Source of the DNA: Albifimbria verrucaria
Taxonomy: Eukaryota; Ascomycota; Sordariomycetes; Hypocreales; Stachybotryaceae
NCBI GenBank assembly: GCA_020081605.1
Contig: JAHREC010000016.1
Span: 186,001-250,000 of the forward strand
DNA: 64,000 nt
Direction: 5' to 3'
Under the pieces are notes generated by a model. The model did not search any database. It saw only the letters and a list, made by a program, of their open reading frames with translations, and was not told the DNA's origin. A program made the position numbers and the translations under genes. Positions 35,860 through 47,286 of the stretch are shown here, one piece after another. Numbering within the stretch: position 1 is the first letter of the stretch; each line of letters begins with the position of its first letter.

Positions 35860-36510
35860 GCGTTTAGGAGTTGGCGGGGACGTGATAGCCACGAAATTGA
35901 TGAAGTGGCCAAAGAAGGGATGTGTTTTCGAGAGGCAAAAAAAAAAAGAAAGAAAGAAAGAAAGAAAGGAACGGGGCAAGAATTCAGCAATTGATGCTTC
36001 TATCTGCTCCATCTCACCTTGATCGTCCTGTTCAATGGCTACGAATAGTTTTGGCGGATGTGCAGCCAGATCAAGCACTTAGCGAGGAGAGATGCGTGGT
36101 TGTGCGATATCTTCTTACCTTCCCGCCTACCGGGTCATTGCGTTTATGAGACTCGATCATCTGGGACAAATCCACAGGCCAGTAGTAATATGAACTTTTT
36201 GTCGGGCTGAAGAGAATGTCCAAGCCGCTCATGGTTCCATCAAGTTCCAATCATTCGGCGGTGGTAACGAGAGCGGCGAGGTGGGGCGGGCCAGTGATAT
36301 TCGAGGACCAGTCACGGTTCTTGTGCGCCTTGGAGATGACGATCGGAGAGAAAAGAGCGGCATTGTGAGTAAGGTCAGTGATCTCAGAGTTCTACTCCTC
36401 CCTTCGCTATTCGCGGTGGCCTTGAGACTAATTTTGAAGACGTTCCTCAGCATCATTTCAATGACTTCTACTGGCAGATTTATAAGCATCTCGTGTGTTA
36501 GCGACTTCAT
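35860..36510 (-). pseudogene. F-box-like protein gene, probably broken
   Basis: The minus strand encodes an F-box-like start near 36510 or 36489 (MLINLPVEVIEMMLRNVF). The initial frame then turns into low-quality sequence. A neighbouring frame, entered by one missing base near 36375, carries LTHNAALFSPIVISKAHKN, then WSSNITGPPHLAALVTTAE, a TGA codon near 36250, and MSGLDILFSPTKSSYYYWPV. A GTAAGA donor follows at about 36114, and a further exon reads LDLAAHPPKLFVAIEQDDQG. One substitution-type stop plus frame shifts suggest a pseudogene, though the shifts match the error pattern of the window. F-box proteins act as substrate adaptors of SCF ubiquitin ligases. The family call rests on the N-terminal motif only. 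Confidence 0.5.
35937..35970. repeat. poly-A / GAAA microsatellite
   Basis: A run of A followed by about six GAAA units, at the end of the F-box-like gene on the opposite strand, where it would encode a Phe/Leu/Ser stretch if translated. Confidence 0.85.
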
Positions 36511-38750
36511 AAAGGGTTGGATAATGGAAGAAGATTGTGGAAGATGGCCGGGAAAGTGATGCACGACGCTGGATAGAACCATATTGGATAAAGAGAACCT
36601 AGACTAACTAGGACCGGCATTCTAGAGTCAAGCTTTTAGATGTGGACGTTTTGGTACGAAGCCTCTAGTCGTGATAATAACGATTGAGGACTGATATAAA
36701 TGGTTTAGGGTACGTCTTTAATTTAGAAGACTGTCTAATGATAAATAACTAAACCTGGTTTTAACTTAGGATGTAGATTATATAATTATTCTTAATTGTA
36801 TAATAATAATTGAATTATATCTATATATAAGAACAATTTATTAGTTTTATTTTATAAATAATTGGGAGAATATTTTATGTATGTATTTGATCATAAATAG
36901 CTGGCAGTTTAGTTACAATAGCTCCATCCTCAATTATTTTATGGGCTGAGATTAATCCGTTCCGGCTGTGTCAGGAGAATATTTGCTTGGATTGTACTGC
37001 TGTAATTACCACAAATTTAAGAGGCATTTAAAGCTGTTCCAATCGGCTGGGCCCGACCCGGTTTGTCTTAGATTTTTATGAGGTCTCACCATCCCGCCTA
37101 TCGTACGTTTCCTTTCTAAGCATAGTACTTTTGACTTAGATGAGCAATGAACACTTTTCATTAATTGAGGCTGATGCTTCGAGACAAGGAGTTTATGGAG
37201 ATAAAGATTGACGAGTAGTGTGCATTTCGTGTAGCCTTATAAATAAAATCGAATAAGAATCGAAATTATATTTAAGAGAGAGTCTACAACTATTATCTAT
37301 GTTTAATTGTAAATACTAATATTAGTGCTGAATGTTTTGCTTTGAGGCCCTGGTTCCTTTTTATTTAAGACAGGTTGAAGTAGGTATGTCTCCCTGGAAT
37401 GGTTTCAGACGAAGCCGGGCTCGGGCCAGATCCCAGACCCCTGGCCCGGGTCGGAAGCTAGTGGCTAGCTCCCGCCGCCATCCCTCACTCGTAGTAGGAC
37501 CGAAGAGCTTTAACCACTCACATTGGAAATGCGGCGCCATGTCTCAGGAGAGAGTCGGATTTTCCATTGCCATCTTCATCAGATTCCAGTCCCCAATATA
37601 GATCCCTTATATGGCTTGCCCTGAAGATCATCGTTACTTCATCCCCATCCCCAGTGGAAAGTTGCATTTTTAGTAATTAGATCATCGCTAGTCCCAACCG
37701 CACCACCCTTTCAACCTGAGATGTGCCTCTGCCGTGTCTTGCATAGATGATGCCATCCTTCGCTCGTGTGTGTAACCAATAGGTCTGATAACCCATCACG
37801 CATACATGCCATACCATTAGTTGCATTCGGTGCGCTGCCGTTGTAAGCAATTACCCAGAAGAGACGGTATCCCTCTCGTGGCATGATGCTGACCCTATAT
37901 TGTTCCTGGCTAACCAGCAAGACTTGTATTCGCGGTAAGCCCCAGTTTGTAGACTTTGTTTACAGATTAGCATCCAAATTTATTGGGAAAACGGGACTCG
38001 AAAAACTTTTAAGGAGACGTCACATCATTATGTATGGCGGCTATTTGATTTGCTATGGCGAAGTGCACCTTACATACATAGCAGGCAAGAAAGTGTTGTG
38101 TTATATCCAATTTGCTGGAGCACTCGCGTCGCATAACTCCTACAAAACCCACACATTAAAGTTGTAAGATTAGTTAATTGTCTGCTCGTGCGCTTGGGAG
38201 TTGACTGGATGAGTCCTTGTTGAGGGTCGAATGTTTTCAGCGTTTGACGGGGCGGGAGACGCGTCTCAGGCGATGCCGGACACCTCGCCGGCATAAGGAG
38301 ATATGTTAATGACTCAGCACAGCTGTTGTTACGAAGCCGCAGAAAGATCAGAGCCTCGGGAAGGGACAGATCTTCCCGCCATCTTAGTCTCTAAATCGCC
38401 ATAACTTGAATTCCTGAACGGAATTGACAAGGCAAAGACCTTTGTCGCAGAAGAAGTTACGACTGAAGGCTGAGACATCGCCGCATCTGTGTAACACAAC
38501 ATAGGACGAACGCATACGAGGGAGGAATCCACATATTCTTGAGGAATGAATTCACCAGTTAGGCATTGGCAGCCCTCCTAAGGATACTAGAAATACGTGA
38601 TGTAGCAGAGATATAAAGGCGAAGAACAACACCACACTGGGATCTACTGACCATTCGTCAAGAGAATAGTTCCCGGGCTACATCGATCACCAACTTACGA
38701 AAACACCCCCAGCCTAGCGGCTGAGTACTTTCCTTTAATTTTCTCCGGCT
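36511..38750. other. 2.2 kb gene-free stretch, AT-rich in its first half
   Basis: From about 36680 to 37330 the sequence is strongly AT-rich with runs of TA. The rest is of ordinary composition but has no recognisable gene. The last few hundred bases should contain the promoter of the secreted repeat protein. Confidence 0.55.
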
Positions 38751-41700
38751 ATGACCAATCATCGAGGTGCCCCTTGGGTGCAGGCTGCCGTCATGGGCTC
38801 CATGTTGGCAGCTCTGGCCCTTGCCAATCCCAACTTTGGCACTATTGAAGTGGTTACAACTAAGTATCACGACTTGAATCAATGCCTGGCCATCTGTACT
38901 GGTGTCCCGGGGAGTGAGAATGGCCACGTCAAATTTGGCTCTTCTGGAGGCTCTCAACATGGAGCTTTGGGAGGAGGATCCGGAGGACACCTAGAAGACC
39001 CTCACCACGGCGCCTTTGGGGTCAGACCTTTTGCTGAGCCTACAAAGGTACCACAGCCAGGACCAGCATCCGACTGCGAATATGTCACACTTGAAGTACC
39101 AACCCATGGTAAAATTGGAGCGACGAAGACAATCGAACCGAATTGCGATGGTTGTTACGGTACTATCTACCATTATGAACCTACAGATAGACCATTTGTT
39201 ACTCTGACGACTAAAGGAAGCGGCCGGTGGCCAACTGTTTCACTAAAAGTACCTGATCACCACTGCGGCGTCTGCGAGGGTACCGTCTACATCTGTCAAC
39301 CAACATCAGCGCCAAAGGGGTCCTGGTTCCAGTGGAAGGCTGGCAAGAAGGGAGACGCCCACGATATCCACCATCATCAGGAAAACGAACATGGGCATGG
39401 TAAACACCATACTGGAGTGTTTGGTACTCCGGAGCCTAAGCATCCCAAGGAGTCTGAAAAAGCTACCGCAACATCCAAAACACACAAACATGGAAAGCCA
39501 GACAAGAAGCTTCCCAAGGAGTCTGGTAACACTTTGGAACATAGTTCCCATTTCATTGAAGTGGCCCGCGTGAAGACGTCAGCTTCTGAGGTTCTAGAGA
39601 GCCGCAAAGATACCCCAACACCCCTAATTCAGATCGCCAGTGCCTCCATTGCTTCAATCGATCACAGCACTACTCGAGAAAATGCTGAGCCAACTGATAC
39701 TCTCCTCTTACCACAGCAATTGGTGAGCTCAGGTACCTCTGTCTTCTTGAGTGGTAGAAGCACCACTTACACTGCACCGGGTGATCAAAATACCATCGCT
39801 CCATCTGGTTCTCAAAGCACTACTCAAGAAAATGCTGAGCCAACTGGTACTCTCCTCTTACTACAGCAATTGGCGAGCTCAGGTACCTCTGTCTCCTTGA
39901 GTGATAGAAGCACTAGTTCCACTGCACCCGGTGATGAGACTACTACTGAAGAGAACGACATCTTCATAGCGCAGCTGGAATTTCGGACTTCTCCCTCAGC
40001 AGGTGATCAAAGTACTACTGAGGACAACACCAATACTGCTCCCACTAGCAGCCAGACCACGGTAAACTCGTCGAGACCCAGCATCTCCACTGTACCAGCT
40101 GATGAAAGCACTGTGTCCACGACCACGACCACGACCTCGACTACATCGCACCGAACTTTTGCTGGTATTAGCAATACTATTACGGAAAGCACTACCAGTG
40201 AGAGGCCAACCCCTACGGCATCTGAGATTGTCGAACTCACATCCTTTGATCTGGGCAAAATTAGAGCACTTCAGGATTACATCGACACCCTGACAATACT
40301 TGTGGAAAACAGTCGAGATGCTGGTAATTGGACTTTCGACTGGAGCACGATTGTGGACTCAACTGAAGCTAGCAGTACCACACCATATGATTGGAGTCAG
40401 TTAGAGATTTCTTTGGACGGGACGGGTACCACATCAGCGCCCAGTGATCTCATGAATTTCTTTAAGCTCCTGCTTATGAAGGTCGGTGATGAGTACACAC
40501 CAGAGGAGCTAATCGGTTTCCTGAAACGTTATATTGCTGGAAGTAGCGACAACATTCCTTCTACGATCCTCGACTTCTTCAATCTTTTCTTCTCGGGACG
40601 TGGTAACTTTGGTATGGGTCCGGTCGAATTCCAAAGCGCAACCTCGGAGCTACTGCACTTCCTGAACCTCTTTGAGACTGACAAAGCTACGATCGAGAAT
40701 GTACCCTCAATTCTATTGAACTTCCTCCAGGATTATATGCCGGATGAAGATACTTCTTCCGATATTATGAACTTCCTCAACCTCTACTTATCTGGAAATC
40801 CGGACGACGAGGACATTCCCGCAGAATTACTAAGATTCTTCAAAGCATACTTCCCGGAAAGGGCAATTATGTCTATGAGCCTTCCGACTTAGTTGACTTC
40901 GCCGAGGTCTACAATTCTGGCCAAGCGACTCCTCAAAACATCCCCGGAGTTGCTAAGCTTCTTCAGAAACTATTCTTCCGACAATGATGACCAGATCGTA
41001 CCCTTGGACTTAAAGAGCAACCTTAATCTCTTCTTAGCCGGCAGGACAACGCCAGATAACACTCCACCGGAACTACTGAACTTCTTCAAGACCTACTTTT
41101 TGGGTTACGATAACAGTGACGCTATACCCGCAGACTGGAACAGTTTCCTAGAACAGTATACAACAGCTGATAATGATGATCTTCCTCTCAACTGGAAGAA
41201 CTTCTTCGATATATACTTCACGGGCGAAGATGCTGAAGAAACCACAAACTTCGACTGGAACAGCTTCTTTGATGTGTTTTTCTCAGATGAGAATAGTGGG
41301 GATCAAAGTACTTCGCCTCTGAACAAGTTCCTCGACTACTGGTTTTCAAGCAAAAATAGTGATAACCCACTACTAAACTGGGATGAATTCAATGACAAAT
41401 ACTACCCCGGTAGTGACGCGGGAAGTGCGCCATCAGACTGGAAGAGCCTGTTCGATTTTGGCTCCGCCACTACGGCAGACCCTCAAGACCTCAAGAGCAC
41501 TGTATCGGGATGGCTACAGGAATATGGTAGTAGTGTGGGCGGCACCAGTGGCCTGAAGGCTAACCTGCTTGATCTTTATAACGTCGAAGACGGCCTTAAT
41601 GTCAGTGGAGAAGTGCTCGACGGAGCTGTCACAGAATTGGAGAAGAATGGACTCACATCTACTGCGGATGTCTCTAATGACCGCCTGGTCGAGATTAAAG

Positions 41701-41975
41701 ACGCGCTTAATAAAGTGGGCATCCATTCGATAGTCGATGGAGGCGGTCTTGAGGGCTTCGAAAATCTGGGGCTTGCCCTTGGTCTGGCTAAAGGTGTGCC
41801 GCTGCTGAGCGAGAAGATAGTTACTGATGCCATGGATGAACCGCAGTGCAAGGGTCTTAATCTCGCTGTAGCATGCCTCGTGGGCCAGATTATTGAAGAA
41901 TCGGGTGTTGATACAGCTGATGTTGTTCAGCACTTGAAAGAAGAGCTTCCAGATATTTTCGGGTCTAGAAAATGA
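38751..41975 (+). CDS. large secreted protein with Cys module, His-rich and Ser/Thr regions and about 16 short acidic-aromatic repeats
   Basis: Start ATG 38751 with a signal peptide (VMGSMLAALALANP). Residues about 105-190 hold two related Cys modules, CDGCYGTIYHYEPT and CGVCEGTVYICQPT. A His-rich stretch (DIHHHQENEHGHGKHH) follows, then Ser/Thr-rich sequence with a 50-residue direct repeat. From about 40437 to 41470 come about sixteen 19-22-residue repeats of pattern P-x-x-L/W-x-x-F-F/L-x-x-Y-F, each followed by Gly and acidic residues (for example PPELLNFFKTYFLG, LNWKNFFDIYFTG). The C-terminus is a helical domain ending DIFGSRK, without a GPI site. A TAG at 40890-40892 lies between two same-frame blocks. 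The roughly 85 bases around it read better in the next frame (YEPSDLVDFAEVYNSG), explained by a lost A near 40858 and a gained C near 40942. No known family recognised. Likely a wall-associated or extracellular protein of about 1075 residues. Confidence 0.75.
39666..39945 (+). repeat. direct repeat, 150-bp period, within the secreted protein gene
   Basis: Two copies of about 130 bases (39666-39795 and 39816-39945) encode ENAEPT-TLLL-QQL-SSGTSV-LS-RST. They differ at scattered positions and their period is a multiple of three, so the frame is kept. Confidence 0.85.
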
Positions 41976-43199
41976 GGTCTCTTATAGAAGAGATCTATTA
42001 CCTAGAATATTAATAGATGAGTTTCATAATCTAAGGGTGTCAATCTTGTTGTGTGATTGAAAATGATGGCAATTGTAAACAGAGCTTTATTATTATTCCC
42101 TCAATTGTATTTTAAACATCAAACCCAGAAAGAACGTCAGAAATCGTGTATCTCACCTCAGGACTTGAGACAGATCCGAAGCATAAGATGAAATTCTCGC
42201 TCACACTGGATCACACTCCAGCCAATATGACCCGAATACTGGTCGAATACTATGTCTGAGAACTCTACGTAGGCGATATTCGGCGCAAGTGGATGTCTCA
42301 AGTCATGGATCAATCGTGGTTCTTACAAGTCCATGTAGACCCGTCAAAGCTGGCATTAATGGCTTGCGATGGGCGCTCAACTTATCTCTGGTGTCTTTGG
42401 AGAAGATTGTACTCGATAACTATGGTGAGATGAAGCCGAGCTACCTGGGGCCTTCAGAAACGACGGTTTATGTTTAAACTTCATCAATAACCTGTCGTAT
42501 CATGAACAATGAACCTTTTAGTTGAGTACCTTGCCTTACTTTTATATTTCAATTACTCCCAGACAAATGAAGGCGTTGATACTCCCTTTGTGTACTTGTG
42601 ACTTCTACACAAAGCAAGCGGCTTCTTATCAAAATTTGCTTCGAGAACGGCTTATAGCAATAATAAATATTGGTTTGTAACTCATGTCAGAATTATAGGT
42701 ATCCCAATCATCATAATCGTGCCATTACTGCCACGAAACTTGCTTCTCGCACATATCAGGTATCTTGCTCATGTTGAGTGGGTACGCAGATCAATACAAG
42801 CACCGACAATTGGAATGAGAGGAATCGGCACTCATCTCATTAGGCACCGTCCCTCTGCCGAAATTATTCTGGAACAGAACAACGGTTCGATTATGCAAAG
42901 CGTTTTTTAGCTAGTCTACGGCAATGCTGCTTTCCTTAACCGCGTATGTCACCGAGGCGTAGCGGCACGGTAAGATTCCGAGCGTGTGTTCCGGGATGAA
43001 GCCGAAGATGCCGAGTGGCTGTCCGCTTCTGGAAATGAAACCAAGTTACCGTTCAAAGCCGCAGTATAACTGCTAAGCAAAAATTGGGCACCGTCTGTGT
43101 ACAGTGATGGATATATTTTAACACCACCGCTTGCATCCAACATTCAAGCCTTCGAGTCTTACATGCCATGCCACGTTAAAGTTAGGCTCTTCATCCAAC
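41976..43199. other. intergenic, no gene recognised
   Basis: About 1.2 kb. Frames at 42289-42477, 42719-42910 (plus) and 42949-43143 (minus) carry nothing I recognise. The right end should hold the promoter of the AtuA gene. Confidence 0.5.
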
Positions 43200-45229
43200 A
43201 TGACAGAAGTCCCCGAATTTAGCATCCTTACGCCAAATGCCATGCTAGGCTATGGCTACAATGTTGAACATTTTTGGTATGGCATTCAAAAATATCAGCC
43301 TGCGGCCATCATCGCTGATAGTGGATCGACGGATGGGGGCCATATAAGCTGGGCATGAATAAGATGACGTGCGGGCGAGGCTCCTACGTTCGCGACCTCG
43401 AGCCGATACTTACAGCCTGTTATCACTACAAGATCAAGGTATTGATTGGTTCGGTGGGAGGAGATGGCAGCAACAGCCACGTGCAAGAAATGTTGGGTAT
43501 TGTTTCATCGATCTCGCAAAGGCTAGGCTTCACTTTCAAAATCGCCACCATCAACGCTGGCATGAATCGGGACTTGATTAAATCCAGGATACAAACTCAG
43601 AAGGTCAGTCCTTGTGGACCAGTACCGAAATTACTACCAGAAGTTGTTGATGGAGCTGTGGACGTGGTGGCACAGATGGGTGCTGAGCCGTAAGTAACTC
43701 CCAGTTCTTGTTGAATGGAGCTTGTATTAACAAGAAAATTAGATTTATTGAAGCACTTGAAGGTAACCCTGATATAATTCTGGGTGGCAGATGTTATGAC
43801 CCCGCACCTTTTGCTGCGTTCTGTCTCTCAAGAGGCGTCTCGAGTGGAGTAGCATGGCACATGGGCAAGATTATGGAGTGTGGTGGCATCTGCGCAGTTC
43901 CCAAGGGCCGTTCTATGGTTGCAACTATGCGTCATGATTCTTTTGATCTGACACCCTTGGCACCCGAAGAGAGGTGCACCCTTTGTCTGTTGCGGCTCAC
44001 ACACTATACGAGAAGACGAGGCCAGACCGTCTGCCAGGCCCAGGCGGTATCCTCAGCCTAGACAACGCCCGTTACGACCAGGTGACTGAGAAAACAACAC
44101 GCGTGTCAGGTGCCCAATTCCTGGAGACCCCGTATCAGGTTAAACTTGAAGGTGTCACGTTCTTGGGATATCGGACCATCTTCATTGGCGGAATAAGAGA
44201 TCCAATCCTCATCAACCAAATAGACGACTTCCTCGAGCGAGTACGCAAATACACTCAGAACCTATTTCCCGAGCTCGACAAATCAGACAGCTGTCGTCTC
44301 ATCTACCATATCTATGGCAAAAATGGCGTTATGGGCCCATTGGAGACTCAAAATTCAACCAGCCCTCATGAAATTGCAATTCTGGGCGAGGTTGTCGCCC
44401 CTACGCAGGATCTGGCTTACACGATCGCGAACAATGCACGAGCTTCTATCCTGCATTTCTCATATCCCGGGCAGATTGCGACAACTGGCAACTTTGCTAG
44501 CCCACTGTCGCCACATGAGCAGGAGGCCGGTGCGGTTTTCAGATTCAGCTTGTACCATCTCGTTGATCTTGAAGACGATGAGCCAGTTTCACTCTTTCCC
44601 ATCACATTCAAGCAGGTAACTTCGAACAACAGCCCGGCACCTAAGAGTACTCTGTCTGAGGAGCGGCTGCAAGCCCTGGAGAACGGTGTTCTTACACCTC
44701 TAGGCAGGTCCCATATCCTTATGAATCTAATTAATGCTAACAGTTGTGATCAGATAAAAAGAAGGCCCCGGCCAGGAAGGCAAAGATGGAGGAGCTTGCT
44801 CGTATCATTCGGTCCAAGAACTCAGGTCCATTTGAACTCACATTTGACATTATGTTCGATGATGAAGCAGTTTACAAAAGAGTCAAGGGTGCAAATGTCC
44901 TGACTAACGATGTGATACGATCTTTGTACCATGTGCAAAACGATGATATTCTTACAAATATGTTTTTTGAGCCAGCGCTCGCCTGGAAGTGTACGATCAA
45001 GAGGCCATGGGCGCAAGGCAGTGTTGGGGAAAGAGATACTTTGGGGACACAACAGCACGCACTGCTCCTAGGTATTGAGGTTCCTGAGGCGAATAGTATT
45101 GCAGTTGATGTTGTCAGGTCCAGTAATAACGAGACGAATCATGTTGACGGTGTTAACGGCGCTCTTGCAATCAAAGAAGCAGACACAATCACAAACGGAG
45201 TCCAAGGAGCTCAAGGGTCGACAACTTGA
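43200..45229 (+). CDS. AtuA-like (DUF1446) protein with C-terminal DUF4387 domain
   Basis: Start ATG 43200 (MTEVPEFSILTPNAMLGYG). The AtuA-type domain shows DSGSTDGGPYKLG, CGRGSYVRDLEPIL, INAGMNRDLIKSRI, GGRCYDPAPFAAFCL and WHMGKIMECGG, split by intron 43690-43742 (53 nt). At its end the DUF4387 domain follows: ELARIIRSKNSGPFELTFD, NDVIRSLYHVQNDDIL and MFFEPALAWKCTIKRPW. In bacteria AtuA belongs to acyclic-terpene (citronellol/geraniol) utilisation loci, but its reaction is not firmly known. Frame losses near 43337, 43974 and 44758 sit at G or A runs. The frame closes at TGA 45227-45229 inside a hydrophilic linker. The CoA-transferase frame opens right there without a start codon, so the true gene probably continues to 46717. 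No targeting signal seen. Confidence 0.8.
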
Positions 45230-46717
45230 GACACACAAGTCAACAGCCCTTGAAAGGGGACGATACGGGAAATCTCAGCTTAGGGCTTGACCGCTCCAGC
45301 TTCGTTGCGCGTGACATCGTACACGAGTTGTGGAAAGGGCTTACACTTCCTGATAGTGCCCTAAAGTCTCTTGAACTTCCCGGTGATGACGGAAAGCCGT
45401 CACTCCCTTCGTCTTATAAGATTGGATCCCTGGCTCAAGGCACAATAGCGCTGTCTGGGCTTCTAGCGGCACTCATCCACTCTTTGCGGAATCGAAGTTC
45501 AGTGCCCAGGGTGACGGTGCCTCAAAAGCATGCAGTCATCGAGTTCAAATCCGAAAGGCTTTATGTACTGAATGGCAAGCCTGCCCCGTCACCTTGGGGC
45601 CCGATTGGGGTTTGCATAAGACATCGGATGGCTACGTTCGTATCCACGACTCGTTCTCGAATCACAAGAATGGAGCGCTCGAGCTTTTAGGGTTGCCCCT
45701 GACAGCCAGCCGAAAAGATGTGTCTAAGAAAACACAAAACTGGGCGAGCATTGATTTAGAGGCGGTCGGTTTAGAGCGTCGACTGGCAATCTACGCTCTA
45801 AGATCATACCGTCAATGGGACGTGCTGCCTCAAGCTCAGGCGATTGACGACTTTCCCATTGCCATAACAAGGATTGCCTCAGGACCAGAAGGTTTGTCTC
45901 CTCGACTTTTACCCGGAAACGATAAATGTCTCCGAGGCCTGCGGGTAGTCGAGATGAGTCGTGTCATCGCCGCGCCTCTGGCAGGCAAGACCCTGGCAGC
46001 TCACGGGGCCGATGTCATCTGGATAACATCTCCAGGGCTACCAGATTTGCCCACAATGGACCGCGATTTTGGTCGAGGAAAGCGTACTGTCCAGATCGAC
46101 GTCAATAATGTTGAGGACCGGCAAAAGCTGAGAGAGTTGATCAAGTCATGCGACGTCTTCATCCAAGGTTTCCGTCCAGGTAGTATAGCCGCGAAAGGAT
46201 TTGGGCCTGACGAGGTCGCGTCTCTGAACCCGGGTATCATTTACGGCTCTATGTCCGCATTTGGTCCAAAGGGGCCATGGTCACAGAGGCGTGGCTACGA
46301 CTCCTTATCCAGACATGTTCAGGTATGAATACCTCAGAGGCCGAACACTACGGAGCCGGCGAAACGGCTCGCCCGACGCCATGTCAAGCTCTGGATCACG
46401 CAGGTGGTTACTTGTTGGCGTCAGGTGTCTTGGCGGCTCTATACCGTCGCTCAGTACAGGGAGGCTCATATCGTGTTGATGTCTCACTGGCTGGGGCTAT
46501 GAAGTATCTCCGCAGTATGGGCCAATACCATGGGAACTCGGGTTTTCAAACTGCGGATTACGAGGCACCATCCGACGTGGAGGAGTTTCTGGAGACACGG
46601 CAAACAGGCTTCGGAGAAATAAGAGCAGTCAAACACAGCGTGCAGGTGGAAGGACATGAGCCATCGTGGGACATCATGCCGAAACCATTGGGAAGTGATG
46701 AAGCTCGATGGCTCTAG
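45230..46717 (+). CDS. CaiB/BaiF family III CoA-transferase domain, probably the C-terminal part of the AtuA gene
   Basis: Encodes a fungal-type CaiB/BaiF CoA-transferase. A first half carries ARDIVHELWKGLTLPDSAL, LAQGTIALSGLLAALIHSL, GLHKTSDGYVRIHDSF and LELLGLPLT. A second half carries LRGLRVVEMSRVIAAPLAGK, TLAAHGADVIWITSP, DVFIQGFRPGSIAAKG and GIIYGSMSAFGPKGPW. It then goes through CSGMNTSEAEHYG and GGYLLASGVLAALYRR to the stop at 46715-46717. Family III enzymes move CoA between acids through an aspartyl-CoA thioester. One-base losses near 45612 (G run) and 46302 break the frame. The frame has no ATG upstream of its first conserved block: the first one comes only after about 135 codons. 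Together with the open linker, this indicates translation as one polypeptide with the AtuA-DUF4387 part. A separate gene with an upstream exon is the alternative. Confidence 0.8.
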
Positions 46718-47286
46718 ATGACGCTGTGGTATCATAGCTATGTACGACTATCTGATGTGGCGAGCCATCTACTTCAGATTCCTCAGCTGCGATAGCTTAG
46801 CCGTCACACAAGTTGTAGCATAATGGAATGTGCATTACCCTGAGACCATCAATTGAGCTTTACATTTATTTTTTTCCTTCCCTTTTATTTTTATTTTTTT
46901 CTCTTCTTTATTTCTTTCTATCTTTCTTTTTATTTTTTACTTTTTAGTCTTTGTTAGGAGCCTGCTCAACTAGAACCCGTAAAGACTTGGGGCGGATACT
47001 TCAGCAACACTTCATTTTGAAACCACCGAATTAACTGCTAACGTTACCATCCGTTCTATGAGTGCGCATCGCTTCTTAGTGCTTGCACGGCATCTTACCG
47101 AACCCCGCACATGGACCCGCTGTTTCTGGTCTGGGCATGTGGCTGATCACCGGATCTGTCTAGGGCGTGTCGGACTTATTCCCACGTTCACCCATCGGCA
47201 TAGGGAACTGGGCCAACCGAGATTGCTCAAACCTTTCAAGGCAGGTTGATGACAATAAAACAAACGGGGTGAAGGAAGGATCTGAG
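46718..47286. other. intergenic with pyrimidine tract
   Basis: About 570 bases between the fused gene and the NirA-like regulator. It contains a T/C-rich tract at 46864-46950 and the presumed promoter of the regulator. Confidence 0.55.
46864..46950. repeat. pyrimidine-rich (T/C) tract
   Basis: About 87 bases of almost pure T and C on the plus strand with T runs up to 7, roughly 150 bases after the CoA-transferase stop. It may be a promoter-type CT tract for the next gene or simple low-complexity DNA. Confidence 0.7.

Noticed and set aside
39306..40258. Long minus-strand frames opposite the secreted repeat protein
   Set aside because: They are antisense shadows of a Ser/Thr-rich coding sequence, with no family likeness of their own.
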